64,000 nucleotides of DNA, taken from NCBI RefSeq assembly GCF_018138715.1, contig NZ_JAGSHX010000006.1, positions 2,976,001-3,040,000 of the forward strand, in the 5' to 3' direction. The notes beneath the pieces were generated by a model. It worked only from the letters and a program-made list of their open reading frames with translations, was not told the DNA's origin and searched no databases. Position numbers and translations under genes: made by a program. The DNA comes from Streptomyces asiaticus (lineage in GTDB: Bacteria > Actinomycetota > Actinomycetes > Streptomycetales > Streptomycetaceae). Of this stretch, positions 8,813-16,980 are shown in pieces. Each line of letters begins with the position of its first letter. Position 1 is the stretch's first letter.

Positions 8813-9967
8813 TCAGCCGCGCGACCGCCGCCCGCCAAGCCAGCGGATGACCTGCCCCTCGTCCGGCGTCACGGTGATCTCGAAGCGGTCCAGCCCCGGT
8901 GCGCCGTCTGCGCACCAGCGCGCGACGTGGTCCTCCACCGCGTCCCATAGCCGGATGGGCCCACCCTGCCGGACCCTCCAGCCTCTGTCGGCCTCCGTCA
9001 GTACCGCCCAGGCTCCGGCCTGCACGTCGATGAGGATCTGGTGCGTCCGCCCCTCGCCGGACAGGGTGATGTGCTGGGCGCGGGGTGCCGCCAGCTGGGC
9101 GACGAACCGGGTCGTCCAGTCCGACGTCAGCAGGTCGGGGCCGAGCGCCGTCAATCGCTCCTCGCCACTGCCGATATCAGGGAGCAGACCAAGCGGCGGG
9201 GGCAGGTGCGGGCGAGCCAGCATGAAGGAGATCTGTCCGTCGAGGAAGCGGCCGGACGCCGTGCCATCGCCGTGAACGGTGAGCCGGGCCAGCTCGGAGG
9301 CGTACAGCCAGCCGCCCACCGTGGCGAGCACAATCCCGCCGGGCTTGGTCTGAGCGATCCAGCTCTCCGGCACGGTCAGAACCCCGCATGTGGCGATCAC
9401 CCGGTCGTACGGAGCGGCATCCACGTGCCCGGCCAGTCCATCGCCGACCACAAGGTTCGGCCGGTAGCCGCAAGCGGACAAGGAAGTGGCAGCCCGCCCG
9501 GACACCTCACGGTCCACCTCGACCGAAACCACCGATCCGTCGCCAAGCCGATGGCACAGCAGGGCGGTTGAGTAGCCGGTGCCGGTGCCGATCTCCAGGA
9601 CGCGGTGTCCGTCCTCGGCCTGTAGCTCTTCCAGCATCCTCACGACGAGGCTCGGCATGGTGCTGGACGAGGTGGGAGTCCGCATGATCTCTCCCCGCAG
9701 ATCTCCGGGCACCACCGTGCCCGCGACCTGGGTGACCAAGGATTCATCGGCATAGCAGCGCTCAAGCCACCTGCCGTCCCCGTTCGGCAGGACGGGTCGC
9801 CAAGCGGTCGGCGAGGCCCCTTCCACCTGCTCGAAAAACCCTCCCCGCAGAAACTCGTGACGCGGGACGGCCTTCACCGCCGCCCGCCATGGGGCGGTGC
9901 GCAGACAGCCTGCCTCCGTAAGGCGGTCGCCGAGCCGTACCCGGAGCCGTTCGTCGTCCTCCCTCAT
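8813..9967 (-). CDS. tgmC: PCMT-like methyltransferase of an ATP-grasp RiPP system
   Basis: 384 residues from the ATG at 9967, which overlaps the tgmB stop (ATGA). A longer in-frame start at 10075 would run 36 residues into tgmB and is rejected. The SAM-binding core of protein L-isoaspartyl methyltransferases is present: SLVVRMLEELQ, VLEIGTGTGYSTALLCHRLG, and the acidic VVSVEVDREV. A 200-residue C-terminal extension is typical of the ATP-grasp peptide maturase methyltransferases. In fuscimiditide biosynthesis the equivalent enzyme methylates an Asp of the cyclised peptide, which then collapses to an aspartimide. The same role is inferred here. Confidence 0.85.
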   Translation of the reverse strand: MREDDERLRVRLGDRLTEAGCLRTAPWRAAVKAVPRHEFLRGGFFEQVEGASPTAWRPVLPNGDGRWLERCYADESLVTQVAGTVVPGDLRGEIMRTPTSSSTMPSLVVRMLEELQAEDGHRVLEIGTGTGYSTALLCHRLGDGSVVSVEVDREVSGRAATSLSACGYRPNLVVGDGLAGHVDAAPYDRVIATCGVLTVPESWIAQTKPGGIVLATVGGWLYASELARLTVHGDGTASGRFLDGQISFMLARPHLPPPLGLLPDIGSGEERLTALGPDLLTSDWTTRFVAQLAAPRAQHITLSGEGRTHQILIDVQAGAWAVLTEADRGWRVRQGGPIRLWDAVEDHVARWCADGAPGLDRFEITVTPDEGQVIRWLGGRRSRG

Positions 9968-10910
9968 CGCGGCTTCCTCTCCAACAGGTCGGCCATCGTC
10001 GCCACCATCGGCAGCCCCGTCTCCGGCTCCAGCCAGGCCCACTGGCCAGAGGGATTGCACTCCAGGAACCACCATCCCCCGTCCCGGTCCACCGCGAAGT
10101 CGAAAGCCCCGAAAACCAACCCGAAGTAGGCGAGGTAGGCGGACAGGCCCTCGGTGATCCCGTCCGGTGGCTGGACGACGTCGTACGTCAACCGGCTGTA
10201 GTCGGTGCGCCAGTCCAACAGGTCGGAGTTGATCCGGACGCAGAACACCCGCCTGCCGATCACCGTCACCCGGACGTCCGCCACCTTGTCTACGCGCCGC
10301 TGGAAGAGATGGGCGGTACCGGCCACATCCTGTTCGATCTCGTCAGCCGCGACCTCGGCCACCGTCACCGTGCATGACACACCCTCGACGCGGTAGAGCG
10401 GTGTGGACAGCGGTTTGTAGATCACCGAGCCGTGGCGTCTGATGAACGCCCTTGCGGCGTCCGGAGCGCTGGTGATCAGCGTAGGCGGGATACGGAAGCC
10501 CGCCTCGACAGCGGCAGCGAGCCCGGCTGGCTTGAACTCCGCGTCTCCGATGCGGTGCGGATGGTTGACGTAGAAGCAGCCGGGCAGGGCGGCCAGTACG
10601 CCGCCCAGTCCGTATCGGGCCTGAGTGACGGCGAAGCGGGCCGTCTGCTCGTCCAGATGCGGAAAGGTGACCCGGAGGGCCTCCGGTAGTACAACGACCG
10701 TACGCGGGTGAGATCGGCAGTCCTGGAAGGTGTGGTCAACGTTCCGGCGATTCCGGTCCGTGTGATGGTAGCCGCGACCGACAGCGTGGCGGGGAAATCC
10801 CCGGAGTCGAAGCGCACGACCGAGATGCCCCGGCCGTGCAACTCCTCGATCACCAGGTCGGTCGTGGGGTCGTCCAGATTGGTGACGACCATTACCGGGG
10901 CGTCGATCAC
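9964..10910 (-). pseudogene. tgmB: ATP-grasp RiPP maturase (graspetide ligase) gene with an apparent frameshift
   Basis: The N-terminal part (from GTG 10910) reads MIDAPVMVVTNLDDPTTDLV to LYYRRPSG; the rest (VTQARYGLGGVLAALPGCF, then VIYKPLS, RRVDKVADVRVTVIGRRVF, FDFAVDRDGGWWFLECNPSGQW) continues in the next frame. The switch falls near 10670. Adding one base there restores GFTFPHLDEQ and a continuous 315-residue protein with ATP-grasp Mg/ATP residues (ECNPSGQW) intact. The GTG overlaps the tgmA TGA and the stop overlaps tgmC. The ligase would form side-chain ester or amide crosslinks on TgmA. Either a recent inactivating deletion or a sequencing error explains the break; a programmed shift is less likely. 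Confidence 0.8.
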
Positions 10911-11218
10911 TGGTCGCTGTCGTTCCCGGTGTCCTGGTCACCGCCGCCGGAACCACCCGGACCGGCGCCGTCCGACGGGTTGCCGGTGTTGGTGGCCGGG
11001 TTGGTGCCCGTGCTGGTCCCATGGCCCGGCATCTCCATCGCCTGACCGCAGGCGTTGAAATAGCGGGTCGTCTGGGTCACCGGATCCAGTTCCGCGCGGG
11101 CGTAGTCCGGGGCAAAGGCCGGATAGGGGGCCATGCGTCGTAAGCCCCAGGGGACGAGACTGATGGCTCCCGAGGGCAGGGGCGTTCCGGTGGGGAATCG
11201 GTCGGAGTGAGAGAACAT
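10907..11218 (-). CDS. tgmA: Graspetide precursor peptide, TgmA type
   Basis: 103 residues from the ATG at 11218, preceded by AGGAGG at 9 nt; a longer frame to 11317 lacks such a site. The leader has the diagnostic PWGLRR (residues 23-28) and DPVTQTTRYFNACG (45-58). The C-terminal core (about 64-103) is rich in Gly, Thr, Asn, Ser and Asp: PGHGTSTGTNPATNTGNPSD followed by GAGPGG and a DQDTGNDSDQ end. Thr/Ser hydroxyls and Asp carboxylates are the substrates expected for ATP-grasp macrolactonisation, and Asp83-Gly84 is a favourable aspartimide site. The stop overlaps the tgmB start. There is no protease or transporter gene beside it. Confidence 0.85.
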   Translation of the reverse strand: MFSHSDRFPTGTPLPSGAISLVPWGLRRMAPYPAFAPDYARAELDPVTQTTRYFNACGQAMEMPGHGTSTGTNPATNTGNPSDGAGPGGSGGGDQDTGNDSDQ

Positions 11219-11244
11219 GGCGTATGCCTCCTGGTGGTTGTGGA

Positions 11245-11679
11245 TCACTTTGCTTCGCGGGGCGCGCGTAAATCGGCCCAGACGCGCTTCCCCCAGGGCA
11301 GCCGATCCGTGCCCCAACGGACACTGATGGCCTCGACGATCGCCAGACCCCGCCCGCTCTCATCGTCGGCGTTCGCCGTGCGCTGCGCCGGCTGGGCGCG
11401 GGACTTGTCGATGACGGCGACCCGCACCCAGCGCGCGTCCGGACGGGAGACGGTGACGCGAAGACAGCGGCTACCGCTGTGGGCGAGGGCGTTGGTGACC
11501 AGTTCGGAGACGATCAGCGCTCCCGCCTCGGCGAGATCGGCCAGCCCCCATGCGGTGCACGCGGCACGCACCAGGCGCCGGGCCCGTGTCGCCGACTCCG
11601 CCTCGCACGGCAGCGACTGACTGTAGGCAGGTCGGCCGGTCGCAGCGGGGCGCGTGTCATTCGAGGGCTGCACGGACAT
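11245..11679 (-). CDS. HATPase_c ATP-binding protein (RsbW-like anti-sigma/regulatory kinase fold)
   Basis: 144 residues. The Bergerat fold boxes are visible: N-box ELVTNALAHS and G-box DESGRGLAIVE, with a C-terminal WGKRVWADL strand. No HisKA or receiver domain is present. Streptomyces have many such short RsbW/SpoIIAB-like proteins; a subset sits next to tgm-type operons. AGGAAGGA precedes the ATG. It ends 26 nt before tgmA, so it is probably the first gene of the minus-strand tgm unit. Its partner (an anti-sigma target or a regulator) is not evident here. Confidence 0.78.
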   Translation of the reverse strand: MSVQPSNDTRPAATGRPAYSQSLPCEAESATRARRLVRAACTAWGLADLAEAGALIVSELVTNALAHSGSRCLRVTVSRPDARWVRVAVIDKSRAQPAQRTANADDESGRGLAIVEAISVRWGTDRLPWGKRVWADLRAPREAK

Positions 11680-11815
11680 GGTCGGTCCTTCCTGGAGAGC
11701 GGAGCATTGAGCGAAGCGCGTCCGCGGACAACCAGGTAACCGACGGGAGCCAGGCCGTGTGCATGCCGTATACGTCGATGGCCCGCAGGCCCGGCCCTGT
11801 CGTTTTGACGCCTTC

Positions 11816-11855
11816 AGGATCCAAGCCGTGGCCCGGATCCTCTAACGTTCCGTTA
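11816..11855. promoter_or_regulatory. Two inverted repeats in the divergent tgm/regulator promoter region
   Basis: AGGATCC (11816-11822) is repeated inverted as GGATCCT (11835-11841). Immediately beside it TAACG-TTC-CGTTA (11843-11855) is a perfect 13-nt palindrome ending just before the regulator's coding similarity begins. These are plausible operators for the regulator at 11891. Confidence 0.35.
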
Positions 11856-11890
11856 CGGCGCGAACACGCAACGAGGCGCTTGCCGCCTGG

Positions 11891-13120
11891 ATGGCCGAGC
11901 ACAAGGTCACCACCACCGAGCTTGTCGAGCGGCTGAATTCCGTCATCGCCGAATTCACGGGCTCGTACGGCACCTGCACCGAACGCGGCGTCTTCCGCTG
12001 GCTCTCGGGCGAGATCGCCTGGCCCCACGCGCGCCAGCGAGTCGCCCTGGAGAGGGTCACCGGCCGAACGCCCTTGCAGTTAGGGTTCCAACCGAGGGGC
12101 CGACCAACTGGCCCGATTCCTGCCTCTCCTGAGGAGGATCCCTTGTACCGACGTGCCTTCCTTACGGCTGCCACTGCCGCCGGTGCGTCTTTGGCCGCAC
12201 CCAACGCCGCGTCTCCGCGTCGTTTGGGGTCTGCCGACGTAGACCGTCTGAACGGCAAGCTCGCCGCCTTGGTAGCCATGGATGACCGCTACGGCGGCAC
12301 GCTGGACCTTGAGCGACACGCGGCCGCCCTCGCCCGGGAAACCCTGAGCCTTCAGCAGCGCGGTACCGCCTCAAGCCGCATCCGATCTGAGCTGTACGCT
12401 GTCGCCGCCGCGTTCGTGACCAGCGCCATGTGGGCCGCCATCGACGGCCGCCGCTTGGACGTCGCCCAGGACCATCTGAATCAGGCCGTGACATTGGCCG
12501 GGCTGGCAGGCGACCCAGCCGTGCAGTTCAGGGTTTGGGGTCATGCCAGCGCGTTGTACTACCAGCTTGGTCGTCACACCGACGCCATGGCCGCTTCCGA
12601 GGTCTCACGCGCCACGGCGATCACCCGTCGGGATCCCTTGTTCGCCTCGCTCGCGCTGGCGCGTCTCGCGGTTGACCATGCCGACTCCGGCGATGCGAAG
12701 GCTGCCTTACGCACCCTCGGCCACGCACAGGAAGCGTTCGACCGCGCCGATGAATCCCTCCAGCGGCCTGCGTGGATGCGCTTCTTCGATCAAGCCGAAC
12801 TCGACAATCTGGCGACGTTCGCGTACCTCAGTCTCGGCCAGTGGCCGGAGGCGGAACAACGTGCTCACCAGTGTCTCACCGGGTTGCGGCCCGAGCTGGA
12901 GCGCAACCGTGCCCTGGCCCACGCCAATCTCGCCCTCGCGCAGCTTGGCCAGGGCGACATCGAACCGGCGGTGGCTACCGCCCAGGCGGTCCCTGCGGAA
13001 ATGGCCCGGCAAGGACGCGTCCGCAAACTCCTGGGCGATTTCACATACCGGCTGAATGCCTTGGCATCAGACACCCGCGAAGCCCGCGCTTGGCTCGACC
13101 ATAGGACGGCGATCGCATGA
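11891..13120 (+). CDS. HTH-type transcriptional regulator with TPR-like C-terminal domain
   Basis: 409 residues from the first canonical start, ATG 11891. In-frame codons from 11855 (ACG) to 11890 read TARTRNEALAAW, which looks like the usual beginning of this Streptomyces regulator family, yet no ATG, GTG or TTG lies between them and the stop at 11843. An N-terminal helical DNA-binding region (TTTELVERLNSVIAEFTG, then a winged segment) is followed by DPLYRRAFLTAATAAGA and then helical repeats typical of TPR domains. It is divergent from the tgm operon, overlaps the GNAT gene by ATGA, and probably controls both. Confidence 0.7.
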   Translation: MAEHKVTTTELVERLNSVIAEFTGSYGTCTERGVFRWLSGEIAWPHARQRVALERVTGRTPLQLGFQPRGRPTGPIPASPEEDPLYRRAFLTAATAAGASLAAPNAASPRRLGSADVDRLNGKLAALVAMDDRYGGTLDLERHAAALARETLSLQQRGTASSRIRSELYAVAAAFVTSAMWAAIDGRRLDVAQDHLNQAVTLAGLAGDPAVQFRVWGHASALYYQLGRHTDAMAASEVSRATAITRRDPLFASLALARLAVDHADSGDAKAALRTLGHAQEAFDRADESLQRPAWMRFFDQAELDNLATFAYLSLGQWPEAEQRAHQCLTGLRPELERNRALAHANLALAQLGQGDIEPAVATAQAVPAEMARQGRVRKLLGDFTYRLNALASDTREARAWLDHRTAIA

Positions 13121-13677
13121 CCGACACCAACTCCATCAGTTTCCGCCACGTAACCGACGTGGAGAAGGTGCGTCAGCTCCTGCTTGATATTCACGTCGAG
13201 GTACGGGGGGACTTCGGCATGTTGAATCGGCCCTTCTACGCCGTCGATCGCTTCGACGAACGCTTGAGCGCCTATGCCTCCCGTCCCGGCTGGGAAGTAA
13301 TTGTCGCCAAGGAAGCAGGCGATCCGGTGGGCTATGTCTTCGCAACCCCACTCGGCCCCAACACCGCGTGGTGGGAGGACATGGAGCCGCCTCTGCCGGA
13401 GGACTACACCCAGGAGACGGGTGACCGGACTCTGGCCCTGAACGAAATCCTCGTCCGAGCCCCCTGGCGGGGAACCGGCGTTGCCCGTCGGCTCCATGAG
13501 GAACTCCTTGCCGGACGCGAAGAACAACGGGTCACGCTCCTGGTCAACCCGCAGACTGCGAACGGTCGCCTGAAAGCCGTCTACGAGTCCTGGGGATACC
13601 GCCAGATCGGGACGCAGCAACCGTTCCCCGACTCTCCGGTGTTCGCCGCCATGATGCGCGACCCGATCCGCCCCTGA
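13117..13677 (+). CDS. GNAT-family N-acetyltransferase
   Basis: 186 residues, overlapping the regulator stop by ATGA. The acetyl-CoA signature is RAPWRGTGVARRLHEELL (motif A, with R/Q-x-x-G-x-G/A spacing), preceded by a strand ending LNEILV and followed by TLLVNPQTANGRLKAVYESWGY (motif B). The substrate is unknown. Its coupling to the regulator of a graspetide operon makes self-protection or modification of the peptide possible, but nothing in the sequence proves it. Confidence 0.82.
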   Translation: MTDTNSISFRHVTDVEKVRQLLLDIHVEVRGDFGMLNRPFYAVDRFDERLSAYASRPGWEVIVAKEAGDPVGYVFATPLGPNTAWWEDMEPPLPEDYTQETGDRTLALNEILVRAPWRGTGVARRLHEELLAGREEQRVTLLVNPQTANGRLKAVYESWGYRQIGTQQPFPDSPVFAAMMRDPIRP

Positions 13678-13709
13678 CCGCAGGTCCGCCCTCGACACTC
13701 CGGGCCCCA

Positions 13710-14492
13710 TCAGTCCCGGTAGTCGGGCGCGACGCGCTCCGCCAGGCGGAGGAGAGCGGACCAGGCGAGGGTGTACGCCTGATCGTCGGCGAAGTCGGAG
13801 CCGTGGTCCTCGCCCGACAGCTGGCGGGCGGTGAGCTCGCAGATGTCCGGGTGGGGCGTGGTGAGCTTCGCGCCGCCCGCCATGGCCGTGGTCTGGATCT
13901 CGCACGCCTTGTCCAGGTAGTACATCCGCAGGAACGCCTCGCCCGGGGTCTCGCCGACGGTCAGCAGACCGTGGTTGCGCAGGATCAGCGCGGGGTGGCC
14001 GGCGAGGTCGGCGACGAGGCGGCGCTGTTCGGCGAGGTTGAGGGCGACGCCCTCGTAGTCGTGGTAGCCGACCCTGCCGTAGAACTCCATGGAGATCTGG
14101 TTGAGCGGGAGCAGGCCGTCCTCCTGCGCGGCGACGGCGCAGCCCGCCCTGGTGTGGGTGTGCAGAACGCAGTGGGCGTCGGGGCGGGCGGCGTGAATGG
14201 CGCTGTGGATGACGAATCCGGCGGGGTTGACGGGGTGCGGGGTGTCCTCGACGGGGCGGCCGGAGAGGTCGACCTTGACCAGGTTCGACGCGGTGATCTC
14301 CTCGAAGAGCAGGCCGTAGGGGTTGATCAGGAAGTGGTGCTCGGGCCCGGGGACGCGGGCGGAGATATGGGTGAAGATCAGGTCGGTCATCCGGAAGTGG
14401 GCCACCAGGCGGTAGACGGCGGCGAGCTCGCGGCGCAGCCGCCATTCCTCGTCGAGGGGCGCCTGGTCGGCGGGGCGGGGTGAAGCGGGCAC
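13710..14492 (-). CDS. Class II aldolase/adducin-family protein
   Basis: 260 residues from GTG 14492 with GGGAG upstream. Zinc-ligand His residues of class II aldolases are present in CVLHTHTRAG (two His) and in the ILRNHGLLTVGETPGEAF block (third His); MTDLIFTHISARVPGPEHHFLINPYGLLFEEITASNL is the usual N-terminal half. Family members are L-fuculose/L-ribulose-phosphate aldolases or epimerases, but this cytosolic 260-residue subgroup in actinomycetes is often of unknown substrate. It is a single gene convergent with the GNAT gene. Confidence 0.82.
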   Translation of the reverse strand: MPASPRPADQAPLDEEWRLRRELAAVYRLVAHFRMTDLIFTHISARVPGPEHHFLINPYGLLFEEITASNLVKVDLSGRPVEDTPHPVNPAGFVIHSAIHAARPDAHCVLHTHTRAGCAVAAQEDGLLPLNQISMEFYGRVGYHDYEGVALNLAEQRRLVADLAGHPALILRNHGLLTVGETPGEAFLRMYYLDKACEIQTTAMAGGAKLTTPHPDICELTARQLSGEDHGSDFADDQAYTLAWSALLRLAERVAPDYRD

Positions 14493-14585
14493 GGTAAGGA
14501 CTCCCTCGGGGCGGGGTGACGTCAGGGGACAGTTTCCCCGCGCACACCTCTTGTCACCGAACGACCGGGTCCACGGAGCAAGGGC

Positions 14586-14624
14586 GGGGCCCCCGCGCGA
14601 GTCGACCGCGCGGGGGCCCCTTTT
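14586..14624 (+). terminator. Strong hairpin with T-tract on the plus strand, between two minus-strand genes
   Basis: Perfect 14-bp stem (14586-14599 with 14607-14620), loop AGTCGAC, then TTTT on the plus strand. It follows sodF on the minus strand, where there is no T-run, so its orientation is opposite to both neighbours. It shares 33 nt exactly with the hairpin at 17788-17820. Confidence 0.75.
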
Positions 14625-14688
14625 CCGCCTGCCCGGTGCTCGGTGAGAAGACGATCACGCAAGCAGGGGGTCTGGTGGGCGCTCCGGG

Positions 14689-15330
14689 TTACGGGGCGAG
14701 CAGCAGGTTGTTGGCGCGCTCCTTGGCGGCCGTGTAACGGCGCGCCACATCCTGCCAGTTGACGACCTTCCACATCGCCTCGATGAAGTCCACCTTCTGG
14801 TTCTTGTACTGGAGGTAGAAGGCGTGCTCCCAGGCGTCGAAGACCAGGATCGGCACCGAGCCCTGCCCCACGTTCCCCTGGTGGTCGTAGACCTGCTCGA
14901 CCACCAGCCGCCCGCTGACCGGCTCGTACGCCAGCACGCCCCAGCCCGAGCCCTGGGTGGTGGCGGCTGCCTTGGACAGCTGGGCCTTGAAGCCCGCGAA
15001 GGAGCCGAAGTGCTCGGCGATGGCGTCGGCCAGCTCGCCGACCCCGTCCTTCTCCAGCGGCTCGCCGCCGCCGTCACCGGTCATGTTGTGCCAGTAGATG
15101 CTGTGCAGGATGTGGCCGGACAGATGGAAGGCCAAGTTCTTCTCGAGCCCGTTGATCGAGCCCCACTGATCCTTGTCCCGCGCCTCCGCGAGCTGCTCCA
15201 TCGTGTCGTTCGCGCCCTTGACGTACGCGGCGTGGTGCTTGTCGTGGTGCAACTCGATGATCTCGGGGCTGATGACCGGTGCCAGCTCCGAGTAGTCATA
15301 CGGAAGTTCAGGAAGTGTGTAGATGGCCAT
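14689..15330 (-). CDS. sodF: Iron superoxide dismutase
   Basis: 213 residues from the ATG at 15330 ([16 protein letters not shown]); a longer in-frame start at 15477 would read through the Nur box and is rejected. Metal ligands are His in [12 protein letters not shown], His in FHLSGHILH, and Asp and His in [10 protein letters not shown]. It dismutates superoxide in the cytosol. In S. coelicolor the iron SOD is repressed by Nur when nickel is available and the nickel SOD takes over; a perfect Nur-type box lies 23 nt upstream of this ATG. No nickel SOD gene is in the window. Confidence 0.95.
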   Translation of the reverse strand: MAIYTLPELPYDYSELAPVISPEIIELHHDKHHAAYVKGANDTMEQLAEARDKDQWGSINGLEKNLAFHLSGHILHSIYWHNMTGDGGGEPLEKDGVGELADAIAEHFGSFAGFKAQLSKAAATTQGSGWGVLAYEPVSGRLVVEQVYDHQGNVGQGSVPILVFDAWEHAFYLQYKNQKVDFIEAMWKVVNWQDVARRYTAAKERANNLLLAP

Positions 15331-15352
15331 GCGAAGCCCTTCGGACCGCTTA

Positions 15353-15369
15353 TTGCAATTAACTTGCAA
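15353..15369. promoter_or_regulatory. Nur box (nickel-responsive repressor site) of sodF
   Basis: TTGCAA (15353-15358), TTAAC, TTGCAA (15364-15369). This matches exactly the published S. coelicolor Nur consensus tTGCaa-N5-ttGCAA and sits in the promoter/5' leader of sodF. Confidence 0.85.
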
Positions 15370-15412
15370 GTACACGCTATCAGCAAGAGCGTTTTCCGCC
15401 AGTCGGAACCGA

Positions 15413-15434
15413 CCGTCTTTGGGCCCAAAGACGG
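15413..15434. repeat. 22-bp perfect palindrome
   Basis: The arms CCGTCTTTGGG and CCCAAAGACGG (15413-15423, 15424-15434) are perfectly complementary with no spacer. The site lies between the sodF promoter and the permease terminator and shares two bases with the terminator stem. Confidence 0.8.
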
Positions 15435-15475
15435 AGGCGGGGCGGGTCCTCCGATCGAGGACCCGCCCCGCCTCC
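15433..15475 (-). terminator. Terminator hairpin of the permease at 15496
   Basis: Perfect 18-bp GC-rich stem (15433-15450 with 15458-15475) and 7-nt loop, 20 nt after the permease stop on the minus strand. A weak T-run (GTCTTT) follows on that strand. Confidence 0.85.
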
Positions 15476-15495
15476 ATGCGCGGGGTGATGTGGGC

Positions 15496-16917
15496 TCAGC
15501 TCCGCTCCGCCGCCACCCGCTGCCGCACAAAACCGATGATCGCGAGGGCGATCGCCATCACCGCCGTGGCGTACAGCTGGCTGCGGGTGTCGGCCTCGCG
15601 CAGCATCAGCAGCAGCACCCCGACCGTGGCGGCCAGTGCGACCCAGGTCAGATACGGGAAGAGCCACATCTTCACGACGAGCTTCTCCGGGGCCTCCCGC
15701 TGCAAGCGGCTCCGCATCCGCAGCTGGGCGGCGGCGATGAAGCCCCAGACCACGAGCACCGCGGCGCCGACCATGTTGAGCAGCCACTTGAAGATGGTGT
15801 CCGGCCACCAGTAGCTGAGCAGCACCGCGACGAAGCCGAAGAAGGAGGAGGCGAGCACGGTGAGGCGGGGCACGCCGCCGGTGACCCGGCCCAGGAAGGC
15901 GGGGCCCTCGCCGCGGGTGACCAGGGAGTAGGACATCCGGGAGGCGCCGTAGATGTTGGCGTTCATCGCGGAGAGCAGCGCGATCAGCACGATCACGTTC
16001 ATGATGTCGCCGGCCGCGGGGATGTCGAGGTGGTTGAGCACGGCCACGTACGGGCCGTGCTCGACCACGGACTTGTCGTTCCACGGGATGAGCGTGACCA
16101 CGACCAGCATCGAGCCGACGTAGAAGAGGGCGATGCGCCACATCGCGGTGCGCACCGCGCCCGCGACGCTCTTGACCGGGTTCTCGGACTCGGCCGCCGC
16201 GATCGTCACCGTCTCCAGGCCGCCGTACGCGAAGACGGAGGCCAGCAGGCCGACGACCAGGCCGTTCACCCCGTTGGGCAGGAAGCCGCCGTCACCGCTG
16301 AGATGGGCGCCGCCCGGGGCGTCGGTGCCCGGGAGGACGCCGAGGATCGCGAGCACGCCCAGGACGAGGAAGATCGTGATCGCGGCGATCTTCAGCGCGG
16401 CGAACCAGAACTCGAACTCGCCGAAATTGCTGACCGCCGCGAGGTTCGTGCCGCAGAACATCGCCATGAAGAGGGCGACCCACATCCAGGATTCGCTGCC
16501 CGGGAACCACTGGACCATGATCCCGGCCGCGCCGATCGCCTCCGCGGCGATGCCCACGCACAGCAGGATCCAGAACATCCAGCCCACCGTGAACCCCGCC
16601 CAGGGCCCGATCGCCCGCTCGGCGTGCACGGAGAACGAGCCGGAGGCCGGGTTGGCCGCCGACATCTCGCCGAGCATCCGCATCACGAGCATCACCAGCA
16701 GCCCGGACACCGCGTAGGCCACCACGATCGACGGACCGGCGGCGGCGATTCCGGCGCCTGAGCCGACGAACAGCCCCGCGCCGATCACGCCACCGAGGGC
16801 GATCATCGACAGATGGCGCTGTTTGAGGCCGTGGGAGAGCGGCGGCGTGGCGCCAGCGCCCGTGCCGGTCGCCTCGGCGGCGCCGGATGGCGTCGAGGAC
16901 GCGGATGTCCGGTTCAT
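15496..16917 (-). CDS. APC-superfamily amino acid permease (GabP-like)
   Basis: 473 residues, about twelve membrane segments. It carries HLSMIALGGVIGAGLFVGSG and EMSAANPASGSFSVHAE, nearly identical to the permease at 1805-3277, so the two are paralogs. Differences in helix 3 (GWMFWILLCVGIAAEAIGAA) suggest a different substrate. It is divergent from bioY across a 253-nt gap. AGAGAAG precedes the ATG. Confidence 0.88.
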   Translation of the reverse strand: MNRTSASSTPSGAAEATGTGAGATPPLSHGLKQRHLSMIALGGVIGAGLFVGSGAGIAAAGPSIVVAYAVSGLLVMLVMRMLGEMSAANPASGSFSVHAERAIGPWAGFTVGWMFWILLCVGIAAEAIGAAGIMVQWFPGSESWMWVALFMAMFCGTNLAAVSNFGEFEFWFAALKIAAITIFLVLGVLAILGVLPGTDAPGGAHLSGDGGFLPNGVNGLVVGLLASVFAYGGLETVTIAAAESENPVKSVAGAVRTAMWRIALFYVGSMLVVVTLIPWNDKSVVEHGPYVAVLNHLDIPAAGDIMNVIVLIALLSAMNANIYGASRMSYSLVTRGEGPAFLGRVTGGVPRLTVLASSFFGFVAVLLSYWWPDTIFKWLLNMVGAAVLVVWGFIAAAQLRMRSRLQREAPEKLVVKMWLFPYLTWVALAATVGVLLLMLREADTRSQLYATAVMAIALAIIGFVRQRVAAERS

Positions 16918-16980
16918 TCTTCTTCTCTGTCCCTTACGAGCGCCGGTGACGGATGCAAAACGTCCCTAGTGTGAAGGGCG

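Noticed and set aside
10735..11022. Upstream part of the frame that contains the C-terminal half of tgmB
   Set aside because: This segment is a shadow of tgmA and the tgmB N-terminus; similarity to ATP-grasp proteins begins only after the frameshift point.
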